A DNA stretch of 64,000 bases from Climacteris rufus (taxonomy: Eukaryota > Chordata > Aves > Passeriformes > Climacteridae). Both the position numbers and the translations under genes were made by a program. The notes beneath the pieces are model-generated. The model was not told where the DNA came from. It did not search any database and was given only the letters and a program-made list of their open reading frames with translations. The stretch is taken from the NCBI GenBank assembly GCA_013398175.1, contig VZRZ01005967.1, forward strand, positions 869,032 to 933,031, in the 5' to 3' direction. Every line of letters starts with the position of its first letter. Within the stretch, counting starts at the first letter, position 1. Of the stretch, positions 27,701 to 39,663 are shown one piece after another.

Positions 27701-29189
27701 CCTCAAGTGTAAAAATTTATGTAAGATTATTTGTAGAAAAAGAATGTTAGACTCTTAAGCTAAACAGTAACAATGTATTGGGCAGTAAAAAAAAAATATA
27801 TTGTTATGCTGCTAATCAACATGATTTGGTTGGTGTTTTATAGTTAAGGGCTCTGTGCATATACACAGCAAGCTCTGTGTCTGTGTGGATACTATAAAGC
27901 TCTCTAATAAGCATCACTGTGACTCATAGTCTTCCTAAGAAAGAAGAATTTTTTTTTCCAGTCCCCTTGAGTAAATTTTAATGATATAATGTGGAGGAGG
28001 TGTTTAAAACACAAATTGCAGTTTTTTAAGTAGTTGTTTAGAAATTCTGAGAATGATACAAACTTCTTTATTCTAAGGCAGAGTAAACTGACAAAGTTTG
28101 CAGATTTCCTGCTGGGACCTGATACTGTGATTGTTATATATAACAATAAAATACATTGGTAAATTTTAAATAATTAAGTAAGCAGAAATTTAGCTTATTC
28201 TTAACTGAATTGTCACCTTAACACATACCTCAAAGTTGCCACTGCTCCACTCCTTAAACTTGTTTTATTCTGAACTGTTTTCTGGTATGATCGTATAACT
28301 GTGGCAGATGGAAGTTTTTGGTTTTGTCAGTGAAATAGCATTCTTTGTACTGTCTTGCAGAGAAAGAGTCTTCTGCAGTTAATCTAGATTTAATTCTGGT
28401 TGTATTAACATTAAAGAGAATTTACTGAGTTTGCTGTTGATGACTGCAACACTATTTCTCAATGTTTTTAAAAATTTAAATACAACTTTTAAGATAGGAC
28501 ATCATGGTCAACGTACTAAGATGCTTTTTAATTTGTATTTCTTTCTGCCACGTTTCTCTATCTGTTGAACAAAATGAATTCTCTAGGCCTCTATTTTCAA
28601 GTCCTCTTGACATTGTAGTTCAGTGTTATTCAGTCCTTGGCTTTGTTTCCTTTTTGTCCTTTGACAGTTCTCTATTTTCATATTTACTTACCATATTGAA
28701 CTGCAGTTGAAAATCTAAGCACAGTTTGTGTAACAAAATATTTTCAGATTGGCTTACCCATGTTAATTTTTTTTAAATAATTTCTGTTACATTTTTGACA
28801 TTCAGTGAGAGTGGCTAAAATAAATATAGTCTGTGGCTGTTAACCAAAGATTTTGCACCTGTTGTGGCTCATGTCTTGTTTACATTTGAAAAAGTATTTA
28901 GGCTGAATCCTTTGAGAATTATATAGTGCTCTGCATAATTGCTTTTAACGTTTTCAATAACTAACAAAAAGATGAATGCAGAATGAAAATAAATGCTTTT
29001 GAAACTTCAATGAGATTTCACACTATGGTTGGTTGTTTCTAGAAGCCTGTATTTTACTCAAACCAAACTTGGTTTACTTAGATTGCGATATTTTTATTTT
29101 AGCAATTAACAGAACTTTGTGATCTTGGCCCCTTTAAAAATATTAAAAATTGACCAATAATGTTTTATGTGTTTGAAATTAATGGTTAA
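15773..29189 (+). other. Long intronic stretch without recognised genes
   Basis: About 13.4 kb of AT-rich sequence. I find no EIF3H exon, RNA gene or transposon. Open frames of 60-160 codons (for example near 17131-17565 and 23838-24320) lack protein-like composition or family motifs. Notable small items are a hairpin at 24771-24793 and a C10 run near 25523. Blocks with low repeat content near 16320-16500, 22980-23130 and 25000-25130 could be conserved non-coding DNA, but nothing here proves it. Confidence 0.55.
24771..24793. repeat. Short perfect inverted repeat
   Basis: Arms GTCACCAAAC and GTTTGGTGAC (10 bp each) surround a 3-base AAT loop. The flanks also carry two diverged direct copies of GTGACCA(A/G)TT. 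No known element is recognised. Confidence 0.7.
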
Positions 29190-29279
29190 GGGGTTTTTTT
29201 TGGTTTTTTTTTTTTTTTTTTTTTTTTGGTTGTTTTTTTTTTTTTTTGTTTTTTTTTTTTTTTTTTTTTTTTTTTTTCT
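29190..29279. repeat. Long poly-T tract
   Basis: About 90 bases are almost pure T with a few G interruptions. On the minus strand this is a poly-A tract just past the 3' end of the neighbouring CR1 fragment. CR1 elements do not end in poly-A, so the tract is probably a separate homopolymer or the remnant of another retroposed sequence. Homopolymer length may be unreliable in the assembly. Confidence 0.9.
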
Positions 29280-29315
29280 TTCCTGTGTTCTAATGTATTA
29301 AGCCACCTTTTTCAG

Positions 29316-30180
29316 TCATAGAATCATTGAATTGCTGAGTTTGGAAGGAATGTCTAGAGATCTCTTGTTCTCTCCCCCTGCTCAAAGCAGTGTCAACTCG
29401 AACAGGTTGTCCACATGAGTTTTAATTGTCTCCAAGGGTGGAGGCTCTGCAGCTTCTCTGGGCAGCCTGTTGCAGAGTTTGCCCTTCCTCACTGTTTGAA
29501 GGCAATCAAGCAAAAAAGCTATTTTGTCAGATATTTAAGTTGAATTACCAAAGTAACAATGCACATGGATAAGATCCCCCTCGGTCTTCTCTTCTCCAGC
29601 TCTCTCAGCCTCTCCTTAAATGACAGATGCCCCAATCCCCGGTCATCTCCGTGGCCTGTCCCTGGACTCTCTGCAGCAGGTCCGTGTCATGTCCTGAGGA
29701 GCCCAGAACTGGGCACAGCACCCCACGTGTCTCACCAGGGCTAGGCAGAGGGGAGGGATCACCTCCCTCCACCTGCTGGCAATGCTTTGCCTGATGTCCA
29801 AGTGCTACTGGCCTTTGCTGCAAGGGTGTGTTGATGGCACAACTGGATGTCCATCCAGGACCCTCAGTGTCTTTTCTGCTGAGTTTCTTTCCAGCCAGTC
29901 TGCCCCAGCATTTGCTGGTGCTTGGGGTTCTTCTGCCCCAGGAGCCAGACTTCACATTTCCCTTTGCTGAACTTTTTTCCAGCCTAAGTCACTCTGGAGG
30001 TTAGCACAAACCTCCTGGTTTTGTCATGGCAAACTTGCTGAAGGTGCACTCTCTTCCATGATCCAAGTCATTAATAAAGCTGACAGAAAAGTGTTGGACG
30101 CAGTTTTGATTTCTGGGGCACACCACTAGTGACTGGCCTCTGGATGGACTTTGTGCTGCTGATCACAGCCCTGCATGGCT
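29316..30180 (-). mobile_element. CR1 LINE fragment (3' tail to reverse transcriptase)
   Basis: It opens with the CR1 tail (CATAGAATCATTGAATTG) and the GGGCAGCCTGTTGCAGAG block. A diverged stretch follows (29500-29570). Then come GATAAGATCCCCCTCGGTCT, CTCTCAGCCTCTCCTTAAATG, GGAGCCCAGAACTGGGCACAG and a block matching the reverse-transcriptase coding region on the minus strand (TCTGGGGCACACCACTAGTGAC near 30115, GATCACAGCC near 30165). The order and orientation agree with one 5'-truncated CR1 copy about 0.86 kb long. Frames are broken, so it is inactive. The inner boundary is approximate. Confidence 0.88.
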
Positions 30181-31557
30181 TATCATCAGTATGTTTTTTC
30201 TCTGAAGTCTGTTTGGATAGTATTAATCTTGTTGTATTCTTTTTTTTTTCCCTCCAACTATAATTTGAGTTTGTAAATATAGTGTAGTTACAAAGGCATT
30301 TTGGCAGTCAGTGAAAAATAGGTACCACCAAGTGATTGAATGATTCATCTCTTCCTCAAATTAAGCTGTTTTGCTTTGGGGCTATGTTCAGAATAAATGG
30401 TGAGTGCTGTCCCAAGGGTTTGTAGTCTTCAGAGAAGAAGTGGGAATGGAAAGAATTGACTTGTCCAGCACCCATCAGGGAGTCCTACAGCTGAGCAAGC
30501 AGTGGAACCGCAGCCTACTGCCTCCTGCTCTGATGTACTGTGCTTTTCCTCTTACTCGTTAAAGAATTAATTGTAGTGAATCTGTCTCTCTGCTTCCCAA
30601 CTTGTTTCCCACGTAAAAAATCTTCTTTACGTTTATAACTTCCTTCTTGGCACAGAGCACTTTTCCTGCCTGTTCAAACAGGGTGTGAGTTTAGTTCTTG
30701 GCTACTTTAAAAGAACAAGCCACACTTAGATATAAAAGTTGCAAGTGCTATGTTGCTGAAATACTAGCTTTGGCTTGCAAAATCCTGCCATATGATGTTA
30801 CAAGCCCTAGAAGGAGGAGAAATTCATCCTGACTGTTTTGTGTAGCTTGATCTAAAAGCCATGAGCTTGTTTTTAAAATTTAATATTCTTAAACTAGTGT
30901 GGGTTTTAGTTTCATTTAAATTATTTGATACTTTTGCACTTGAACATAGTGCACGATCTCAAATTGTTAGGTGCCAAAGGCTGCCTGTGCAAAGGCATGA
31001 CTGTCTTTTATCTCAGATATCTAACCACTCCTGTTTTTATTGTTCCATTTGTTGGGCTATGAAATAGATTTCCTGAATCTGGCCTGAATTCATTATTTCT
31101 GTGAGAATACATTGAAGAAGTAATAGTAATGCAGGCATTACTAGTGTTACCTTGGGCTTTAGAAACTCAACTGAGTAATACCGATAGTGATGCCATTCAA
31201 TAGGTGCTATGCAATGTTGTAGTTCCTTACTGCAGCACTAATGCTCAGTAAAATGGGGATTTCTGTTTTGAGTTACCTTGGCCTGATTTCCCCTAACCAT
31301 CACATCTTTATCTGGGCAGTGGTGAGAAACTGTAAGCTGAACATTTTTTTTGGGAGGGGAAGAGGAAGGGTAAGGATTGAGAAGAACTTTGTAATACTGG
31401 AAACAAACATGCTGTCAGGCTTCTGTATCTTGTTTGTTGTTGAGAAGTGGCCTTTAGGTTACTTTTTCTGTATGTATAAAAGCATGGTCATGTGTATGAA
31501 CATTTACCATGGGAAATCGTCCTTGATTCATTGTTAAATGCATATTTACATATGGGA

Positions 31558-31629
31558 TGTGTGTGTATGTATTCTCTCTGTCTTCTTCCACCACCCCCCC
31601 CATCTGTGTGTGTGTATGTGTACACATAA
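31558..31629. repeat. TG/C-run microsatellite cluster
   Basis: TGTGTGTGTATGTATTC, a CCACCACCCCCCCC run and TGTGTGTGTGTATGTGTAC lie within 72 bases. Confidence 0.75.
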
Positions 31630-34600
31630 CTGAAAACAAGGAAGCAGTAACTGATGATGGTTAATCTGATTTCCTTAGGCAGAAAATGGGACATGTGTTT
31701 GCTAACTATGCAGGTTGTCCAAGACAAGGTTGGAAGTCTGGTACAGAAATAGTCTGGGGATTTGGAGAATGCAGATAGTGCACAGTTAGTCTGGATCTGT
31801 CTTCACCAGTTGAAATGTCATTTTAGGTATACTAGGTTTTACTTTCTTCCACATCCATGTAGAAAGCCTCTGAAGACTGAACCATTTTTGTTTAATTACT
31901 GTAGTAGATTCTGTGTGCTAAAGCAAGGTCTGGTGTGTCTGTGTGTGTCTCCTTGCATTCATGGTTCTTGTGTCAAAGTGGCGCAGTAGCTGCCAGTGAG
32001 CCTTTCTAGGCTGTACCTGCTGGCTTTCCATGGCACCTGTGTTGGAAGTTGCTAACCCTGTGTTAAAGCATCGTGTTGCACTTAGGTAGAAGTCTGCTTT
32101 TATGCCTGAAACTGTACTTTTAAAACCTTAAGTACTTTAGTACTCTTTCACTAAGTAAATGTTGCACATGCTAATTAATTGATAGCTGCTATGGTAGCAG
32201 TCATGTAAGGAAATAGTACAATGATGTATTAGTGATGTTCTTGAACTTTTCTGTGTTGGAATTGGCATAAAGACAACGTTTCACCTAATGAAGCATAACA
32301 TACTTCCTCAATCAATTAGCTCCCAAATTCTTAACACATTGGGTTTTTTCTAACATGGTTGCTTAGCTGTATGGGATGAGGCGTGTTGAAAATTTGGATG
32401 CCATCGGTTCTGGATGATGAATTTCTGGCCACAATGTCATGTCTCTCATCACTGTGAGCTCTTGCTGCCTGGTAGCACACGTGGCCACTGAATAAATTCT
32501 TGTATCTCCAATACCCTGCTAATCACCTGTCATGTTGACATGTACATAAATATTATATGTAATATATAGGGAGCAAAAGTGGCTGGTTTTCACATGCAGG
32601 AAGGGACTACCTCTATCAGAATCTGATTTCATCTGCTGTTTCGTGGTGCAGCCAGCAGCTTCCGGAATGTGCCCTGAGTGTTGGTTGGCAGGGAGGACTT
32701 CGTAAAAAGGCTGAAAATGTCTTGTCATCTTATTGCAGTGATTTAGGAGTTTTTTGGGCAAATTCTTTTACAAGGTTTGAACCACTAGTTCTTCTCTTCC
32801 TTCAAAACTGACCATTTTTCCTCAAGCTCCCTAGAAAACATTAAACAGTGTTTTCTACATTTAAGCCCACCTAAAAGCAGTTTCCTTCATATTTTTTCAC
32901 AAACTCAAAACTATCCTGAAGAGAATTGAGAACAGCTCTTGGTAGCCAACATGCTACAATAAAATACTAGTGTAATATGTACCCTTCAGTATTTTAATAC
33001 AGTTTTAAAAATGCAGTTCTTTGATACACTGAGTTCTGGCTCTCATTAAGCATCAGCTCTGTATGGATCCATGGCATTCATATGTGCAATGCAAACCTTT
33101 TACTTCATCTACAGAAATCTTCAGGTGGAGGGGCTGTTTACTTAACCTATTGTAAGCCTGCATGTTAGGGATCTTTTGTGTTGGAATTGGGACAATGAAA
33201 GTTGATTTTTCCCTCTCTTTTAAAGAGTTGCCCAATGATAACAAGTGATGTTGAGTTGTGTGTCTGCTGTGTAGTGGAGATCTATAGCTTTAGAACTAAA
33301 CCAGAAGGGGACCTGTCACTTGAATCTGTCTACAAGCTAAAGAAGGGCAAAGATTTCTCTTGTGGCAGGGAGGACTTGACTCATTTTATCTGGAAGTCAG
33401 TGCTTGGCAAAGCAAATATCTGACCATGGATCTTGTAGTGAAGAGGTACTTTGTCATCTCTGTGCTGGGTAGAGCTTTGCTTGAATTCTGACTTGTACCT
33501 TTTGTGAATCAAAGTTATGTTGCTCATGGCATGCAGACCTGGCTGACAGCCACACTGAGTGCTTGTAGGTGATCCTACAGCAGAGATCCAAGTGAAGCTG
33601 CCCTTGGTTGGAGCTTTCAGCTTAATCATTGCTCTCTAAGCTGTTTGGATGGGATGTCTCAGTCTGTCTTTGTGTCATGGACTGCTCATTGGGATGTGTT
33701 ACTTGAAGTGTTCTAAGAGTTGTGCTGAAACATCCTTGTGACATTGTGTTCATCTAGGTATTAGACAAAGCTCCTAGTTATTGCTTTAACTGAGGGGTGA
33801 GAGTTAAGTGCTATTCTTGCTGAAAAGAAAGAAGTTAATGTGGCATTTTACAGCTGTTGCTCAGTAACAGCACCTGGGCTAGATAAAACTGGTAGACTTT
33901 GTAAAACTAATGTGAATTTTGGGGGTTGTGTGGGGTCCTTTGGTCTTCCAGAGACCAGCAGTAGATGTTGACTGCTTCAGGCCTTCCCAGTGTATGGGGA
34001 GGTCTCGCTCTGCACAGCAGGCCCCCAGTGGGAGAAGCAGTAAGCTAGATGCTGAAGATACAGACATCTTTATTTTTTAACAAGATACTGGTGGAATCTT
34101 GACTCAAAGGATGGGTTTATGGGAGTGGCTACCATGTTCTTCTGTTTTGCCAAAAATTAGAACTTCACTGATTCTCTCTGCCAGATGTTTAGCAGTGTTA
34201 TCCCTACATGATGGGCTGATGGAGGTCACAGAAAACAAATAGCTTGTGTAATTTTCAACTGAAGGAAAAGGCAGTAGCAACCATTTTTCTTTTAATGAAT
34301 CCTGATTTGCTATAAAGACAGTTCAGGAAAATTGCTGTATGGGGGCTGTCTCTGCCTCAGTATTCAGACCACGTTTTGTGAGCTTGAAACTTAAGAACAG
34401 TGTGAGAAATTCTTGAAAACAGACGTGTGGATATTTAATACCAAGTCTACAGAAAAACCACTTGCTTCATTGTATCTGGTAACACAAGATGGGTGTTTTG
34501 ACTTTAAAAAGCTGTTGAAGATGTCCCTCCACTTCCCACTGCCCTTTGAATTTCTGCAGTGCAAGCAATGAATGGTACAAAATACCCCAAATTTGAAGTT

Positions 34601-36660
34601 TTAAAAAGAAAAAAAAAGAAAAGAAAAAAAACTTTCTTCTGCGTTTCAAGGGGAGATGAAGAATTTAAAAGCCCCCAAACCCCTTATGTGAAGTCATAAT
34701 TTTTCTTCACTTATTGAAAAGTTATTGACAAAGTGAGACTATGAGACTGACTTTCTTGTGATGCATACTGTCTGAACTAACTGACTTTCAAAATGCAGGG
34801 ATTTCTGAGTTGTTTTCATTTCAGTGTATGTTCCTGTTCTGCCTTCAAATTGTTGAATGTGAAAATCTGTGTTATATTAAAAAAGTAAAAGTGACTGTGT
34901 AATTCATTAATCTTTAAACACTTTCAGATTTTTCCAGATAATTGAATAACCTCCGTGAGTATTTATGTAATATAAAATTTCATAAAAGTGCATTAATCTG
35001 ATTGACTTTTATGTAGGAAAGGAATTAGAGTTTCACCACACATTTTTGTGTTATTGTGTGCCTAATTGCTTTCTAACTGAGAATACTAAGAGAGATGTTT
35101 TGATATTTTGTAAAGAAAGAGCTTTTACCTGTTAATGTAGCCTCACTAGAGTAAACAAAAATCAATGGCTCTTAAAGAAACCTAAGGATATCTTACGAAA
35201 CTTTTAAAAACCACATTTTTTAAAGGAGGTGCATAGTTAAATATGAGGTTACTGTAACACAGAATTGTTTTTTGACCATGCTGATTCCTTTTCATGCCTT
35301 TAATCCTACTTTGCATGTTAGCAGCTAGAATGATACTTACTGGACAAAATTGGTGTAAGTAAAGGCTTCAAGGTGCTGAAGTTCATGGGAATACACTCCT
35401 AATAGAAAACAGTTGATGCTTTCATTAGGCATATGATGTTTATTAGGAAATGAGATATCATCTTCCTGCTTTTTTACAAGGAAAGCAAGATTTAAGCTGC
35501 CCAGATGGCGTTTTTAGTAGTACAATTTACTGCTGTCATGACAATGTAGGCTGACTGAAACTTTTTCTCTTGATAAAGATTTCAATCTCATATGAAATTT
35601 GTCTTCAGTCAGTGTAGAAATAGTAGTGTAGTAAGCCAAATGGATGCTTAGATAAGAATAATATTTACCTGCCATATAGGAGAAGTTGAAGGATTAATTG
35701 GTGAGTGTTTGTAAGATACTGTGAAGATGGAGCTTTCTAGATAAATGTGAAGAAAAATACTCCAAATATATGGCAGGAACCCTTCACAGTGTGTTGCTTT
35801 TTCTTTTGGCCATTGCTTCTTAAAAATCATTGCCAACAAAATAGTTGAATTATATTGCTTGATTTTAACTTTTAATTTCAAGATGGTCATTTAAATTGAA
35901 TTTCTGAATTTAAAAATGCTGTTTGAAAACTCAAGTGTTTTAATATTTCTGAAAGATAGGTTATAATGCTTTTATCCTTTGGAATAATGTTGCAGATTTT
36001 AGAATACAATTTTGCAAGTTACTTTGACAGTCCTGGCCATCTTATTTAGAATGGTGTTGAGGCTTGGATGTATTTATTTAAAAACAGAACAAGTTTTCCT
36101 TATCTTGAGTTGTGTAGAGAATTGTGTGGTCAGTGAGATTTAGTCTGTCCAAAGGCTTATCTGTGTGTTTGCTCATGTGTTAATAAAATGCTGTAATGGG
36201 TTGATGGGTTTGATTGCCTACTAATTCTGTGGTTGTGTGCTTAGACCAGAGCCCCAAGCTTGCTGTCACAAAACGCTGGGCGGGTGCCAGCACATGTGCA
36301 GGAAGTGGTGTGCTTCCATTTGCTCCTTTCCCCTTGTCCTGTCACGCACATCCCCGTGCTCCCCGCTCCCTTGGTTTACTCATTTGCTCTCAGAACTTCT
36401 CCTCATCCTCCTTTATTCCCACCAGTGACAGAGCTGCCCTTTCCTACCTTGCCCTGCTCTGTCAGGAGGTGTGTCCTTGTGCCGACCTAGGGCTTGGAGC
36501 CACCTCTGTGAAGCAGCAAGGTGGTCATGGGCAGTCACTGCTGGCCTTGGTGGGATGTTCCAGATCCCAGGACAGTTATCCCTGTCCCTAATGCCAAGGC
36601 TCTGCTCTGGTGGGGACAGTGCTCTGGCATCTGCTGGCTAAACTGGTAATAAATAACAGT

Positions 36661-36694
36661 CTGGAGATACATGCTTCCACTTGGGTATCTCCAG
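36661..36694. repeat. Inverted repeat with 10-bp arms
   Basis: Arms CTGGAGATAC and GTATCTCCAG flank a 14-base loop just past a GC-richer island. It could fold as a hairpin if transcribed. No known RNA family is recognised. Confidence 0.7.
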
Positions 36695-37575
36695 ACAGAA
36701 GCACTCCAAACGTTGTTTTTTATTATGTTCTGTTACTTTTCACTGTTCACCTACTGATTGTGATATCTCCTCTGGGTGTCCTTTACTCTTTTTCTATAGA
36801 GCACAATTAATGTCACAGTGCTGTTGTAAAACTAACATTGAATTGTGATCAAGGTTAAAAATGAATGAGTTTACTGAGCATACATAATGAATTGTTACTT
36901 AAGAGTTTTTCCTCTTCTGTTTCTCTCCTTCTCATAAAATGAAGGACCTTTTTGTTTTAGAAAAGCATTAAGGCACTAGCAAAGCCTCACTTGCTGTAAC
37001 GAGTGTTCACTCAGAAGATGGTTGGCCTTGCTCTTACTAGACCAGTAGTATTGGTGGTATATATGGAGGGGATTCCTAAAGATTTGTATTTGATTTATCT
37101 CATAACCTATACAGAAAACGCAGATTGGTGAATTTTCAGTTTTTCTACCACAGTTGCTAGCTCATTAGAAGACAAAATTCCTTAGAAAAAAATTGGCAAA
37201 TATGTATGGCCCTTTTTTTTGTCCTTGAATTTAGCAATTAAAATGGGGTTGAATTAAGTCTTTTGACTTGCTTTTGGTTTTGTGCTCTTATGACTATGAC
37301 TCTTGGAGTTTTGCCTGTTTTCAGGTGATTTTTTCTCCTGTCCAGCTACTTACAGACCCTGGTCTGCTTAGCTTCCAAGTTTAGAGGAGATCAGGTGCTT
37401 TCAGCCCTGTATAGCAAAAGTGCATAAAACAGAGTGCTGTTTTGTAACCCTGACTTGATATTTCAGAGTAGGAAATTAATATTATTGAGGAAGGCAATAT
37501 TTACTTTTAATTTTTTTTCTCCATGAATAGGAGAATTGTTGAGTTAGTGAGCTTGTGCATTTGTCTTGGGAGAAA

Positions 37576-37595
37576 TGTGTGTGTGTGTGTGTGTG
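37576..37595. repeat. (TG)10 microsatellite
   Basis: A pure TG dinucleotide run of ten units. Confidence 0.9.
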
Positions 37596-38143
37596 AGGTT
37601 GTTTGGTATAGATAAAAATCTGTAAATATTTGTATACATGTGTGGTGCACACTTTAGACAGAGAAATATATTTCAACAGTATCTAAAGGCTTTTTCAGAT
37701 AAAACATTGCCTTTACTGGAATTAATTGTGAATTCCTGTTTCTCTTTGCTCATTCTTTGTATTTTTTAACCAGAACAAGTTGGTTGTGGTATTCCTTATA
37801 TTTGTATCTTCACAATTGGAATTGTTATCAATAGATGCAGTTACTGTGATTCATAGTTTTTTAGACAATTAATTGAGGTTGTATGTGTGGAGGGAAACAA
37901 ATTAATCTGTTGTCTCCATAATTCTCTGTGCAAAATTAAATTAAATAAATCAATTTTCCTTCTTTTCAAATGCATATGCTGGTTCCTTGAACTAGCATCT
38001 GCTAACTTGGTTAGTCATTGAAGATACTGTCTGAAGCATACATGTGGTTTGGCAAAGTTGGTATGTATAGAAAAACCAAAATTTTTTTGTGCTGCGAAGT
38101 GTATAACACTTGTTCAGTACGCATGCTACCACATGGTAGCACT

Positions 38144-38764
38144 TCAAAAAAGACAAATTATTGCATATAAAATACTATCCACATTAGCAGCGGTGCTATA
38201 AAAGGAATATCTTGGCTGTTTTTCAATATATTTTGACCAGATTAACCAAAATCTGCCATGTTCATGTTGCCAGTTAAATTGAGAGAAGTGTTGGTGGAGA
38301 AACTGGATGCTGTCTCTTCTGATGGACTTTTGTGTCCCTTGGAAAGGATGCCTGGTCTTGAGCACATTTTAGGTAGTTTTGGGTGCTCAACAGTCTTCAA
38401 GGAAACCCTGTTCATCCTCAGGTTCATTCTCATCCAGACAGTCTTTACGAGGAGGCTGTGGAGGGTGAGGGAGCAGTAAAGGTGCACTTTGTTCTTGAAC
38501 CTGCCCTCCTGAAGGCACGAGCAGCGTCTGCTGTTTGAGCACAGAGGTGAAGTTCAAATTGTTGAATCGCTTGGGTGTGAAATGCAGACTGAGGGCCGTG
38601 CAGATGGCAGTGGTGGGTGGCACAGAGTTGGCTGTTACCTTCTTTGCACAGGGCCCGCTGCAGCGAGCTGGGTGAGGAGCGGCGTGAAACCGGCGAGTCT
38701 GCGGCACCTCATACTGAGGACAAAGTTCTTCCACTGCAGTGGGGCTTGACTTTTTAGGAGGCAT
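38144..38764 (-). pseudogene. Unidentified coding-like segment, possible retrocopy with frameshifts
   Basis: On the minus strand an ATG at 38764 opens a 125-codon frame starting MPPKKSSPTAVEELCPQYEV and ending ...EDEQGFLEDC at a TGA near 38387. A second frame overlaps and continues without a stop through EHPKLPKMCSRPGILSKGHK to a TAA near 38242. A third runs on to 38144. The composition is rich in Pro, Lys, Glu and Ser. The segment is GC- and CpG-richer than its AT-rich surroundings. Both points suggest a former coding sequence broken by one or two frameshifts inside the EIF3H intron. I do not recognise the protein. The MPPKK start recalls RHNO1, but I cannot align the rest with confidence. 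No poly-A tail or target-site duplication is visible, and chance open frames remain possible. Confidence 0.35.
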
Positions 38765-39390
38765 GTTGATTGCTACTCTTAAAATCAGATTTCTTACAGT
38801 GTATCAATTTAAATTATCTTTTGGAAATTATGGCCTTGAGCGTCTGAGGTGTCATCAAATGCGTTGCCTCCAAGCCACCTTTGATCAGGATTTCTGATGT
38901 CTTAATATTTACTGATAGTCTGAATGTGGCCAAGCTGAAATGCATCTCCTCTGATGGTAATGATAACTATTTAACGACTAAATTTCAACAACACGCACGT
39001 GCATGTTGAGAGGTGAATTCTAAAGACTTTTTGTTGGTAAAGAAACAGTTTAGTAATAAGTAAACTCACATCATTTGCCAGTTGTTTTTAAACTCCAGAT
39101 TTGTTTTAAGCTCTTAGATTGGTTTGCATTTTAAAATAATGATGGACCTTTTTGCCTCTGCTGATTTGACCTAGTCTTAAATTAGGTTTTCAAATAGTGG
39201 AATTATTGACCAAGGATATTTTAAGGTATAGAGAACGTGGCTAAACTGTCGCAGTGTTGAACAGGCCATTACATCAGGGTTCAATTCTTGGCCTTGTATG
39301 CGATATATTATATATTTTTTCTTTTTTTCTTTTTTCTTTTTATTGGGAAGGTAGGGTATGTATCTCCTGTATGTTAAAGCCCAGATAAAT
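38765..39390 (+). other. Intronic sequence, nothing recognised
   Basis: AT-rich sequence with a polypyrimidine tract (39314-39342, mostly T with a few C) shortly before the 91-bp tandem repeat. No gene or mobile element is seen. Confidence 0.55.
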
Positions 39391-39663
39391 TGTTGGCAGT
39401 ACTTTCTAGAAAAGGAAAATGTCTCTATGTTATTCTAGTGTGTTCTTTAATATTTTACAATATTTTTTAAAACAAATGGAGTGTTGGCAGTACTTTCTAG
39501 AAAAGGAAAATGTCTCTATGTTATTCTAGTGTGTTCTTTAATATTTTACAATATTTTTTAAAACAAATGGAGTGTTGGCAGTACTTTCTAGAAAAGGAAA
39601 ATGTCTCTATGTTATTCTAGTGTGTTCTTTAATATTTTACAATATTTTTTAAAACAAATTGAG
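39391..39663. repeat. Three tandem copies of a 91-bp unit
   Basis: The unit begins TGTTGGCAGTACTTTCTAG and ends AAAACAAATGGAG. Copies start at 39391, 39482 and 39573. Copies 1 and 2 read the same throughout. The third differs by one base near its end (ATTGAG for ATGGAG). The unit is AT-rich and has no coding frame. Such identity means a recent expansion or an assembly error. Confidence 0.95.

Larger units (their letters stand above)
30181..38143 (+). other. Intronic sequence without recognised genes
   Basis: Mostly AT-rich sequence. It includes a mixed C-run and TG microsatellite at 31558-31629, an A-rich tract at 34602-34631, a (TG)10 microsatellite at 37576-37595, a GC-richer island at 36230-36620 that is open in three forward frames without recognisable protein, and a 10-bp-arm inverted repeat at 36661-36694. 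No exon, RNA gene or transposon could be supported. Confidence 0.55.

Noticed and set aside
39391..39663. CRISPR-like direct repeats
   Set aside because: The 91-bp units are contiguous with no spacers and the genome is vertebrate. This is a simple tandem repeat.
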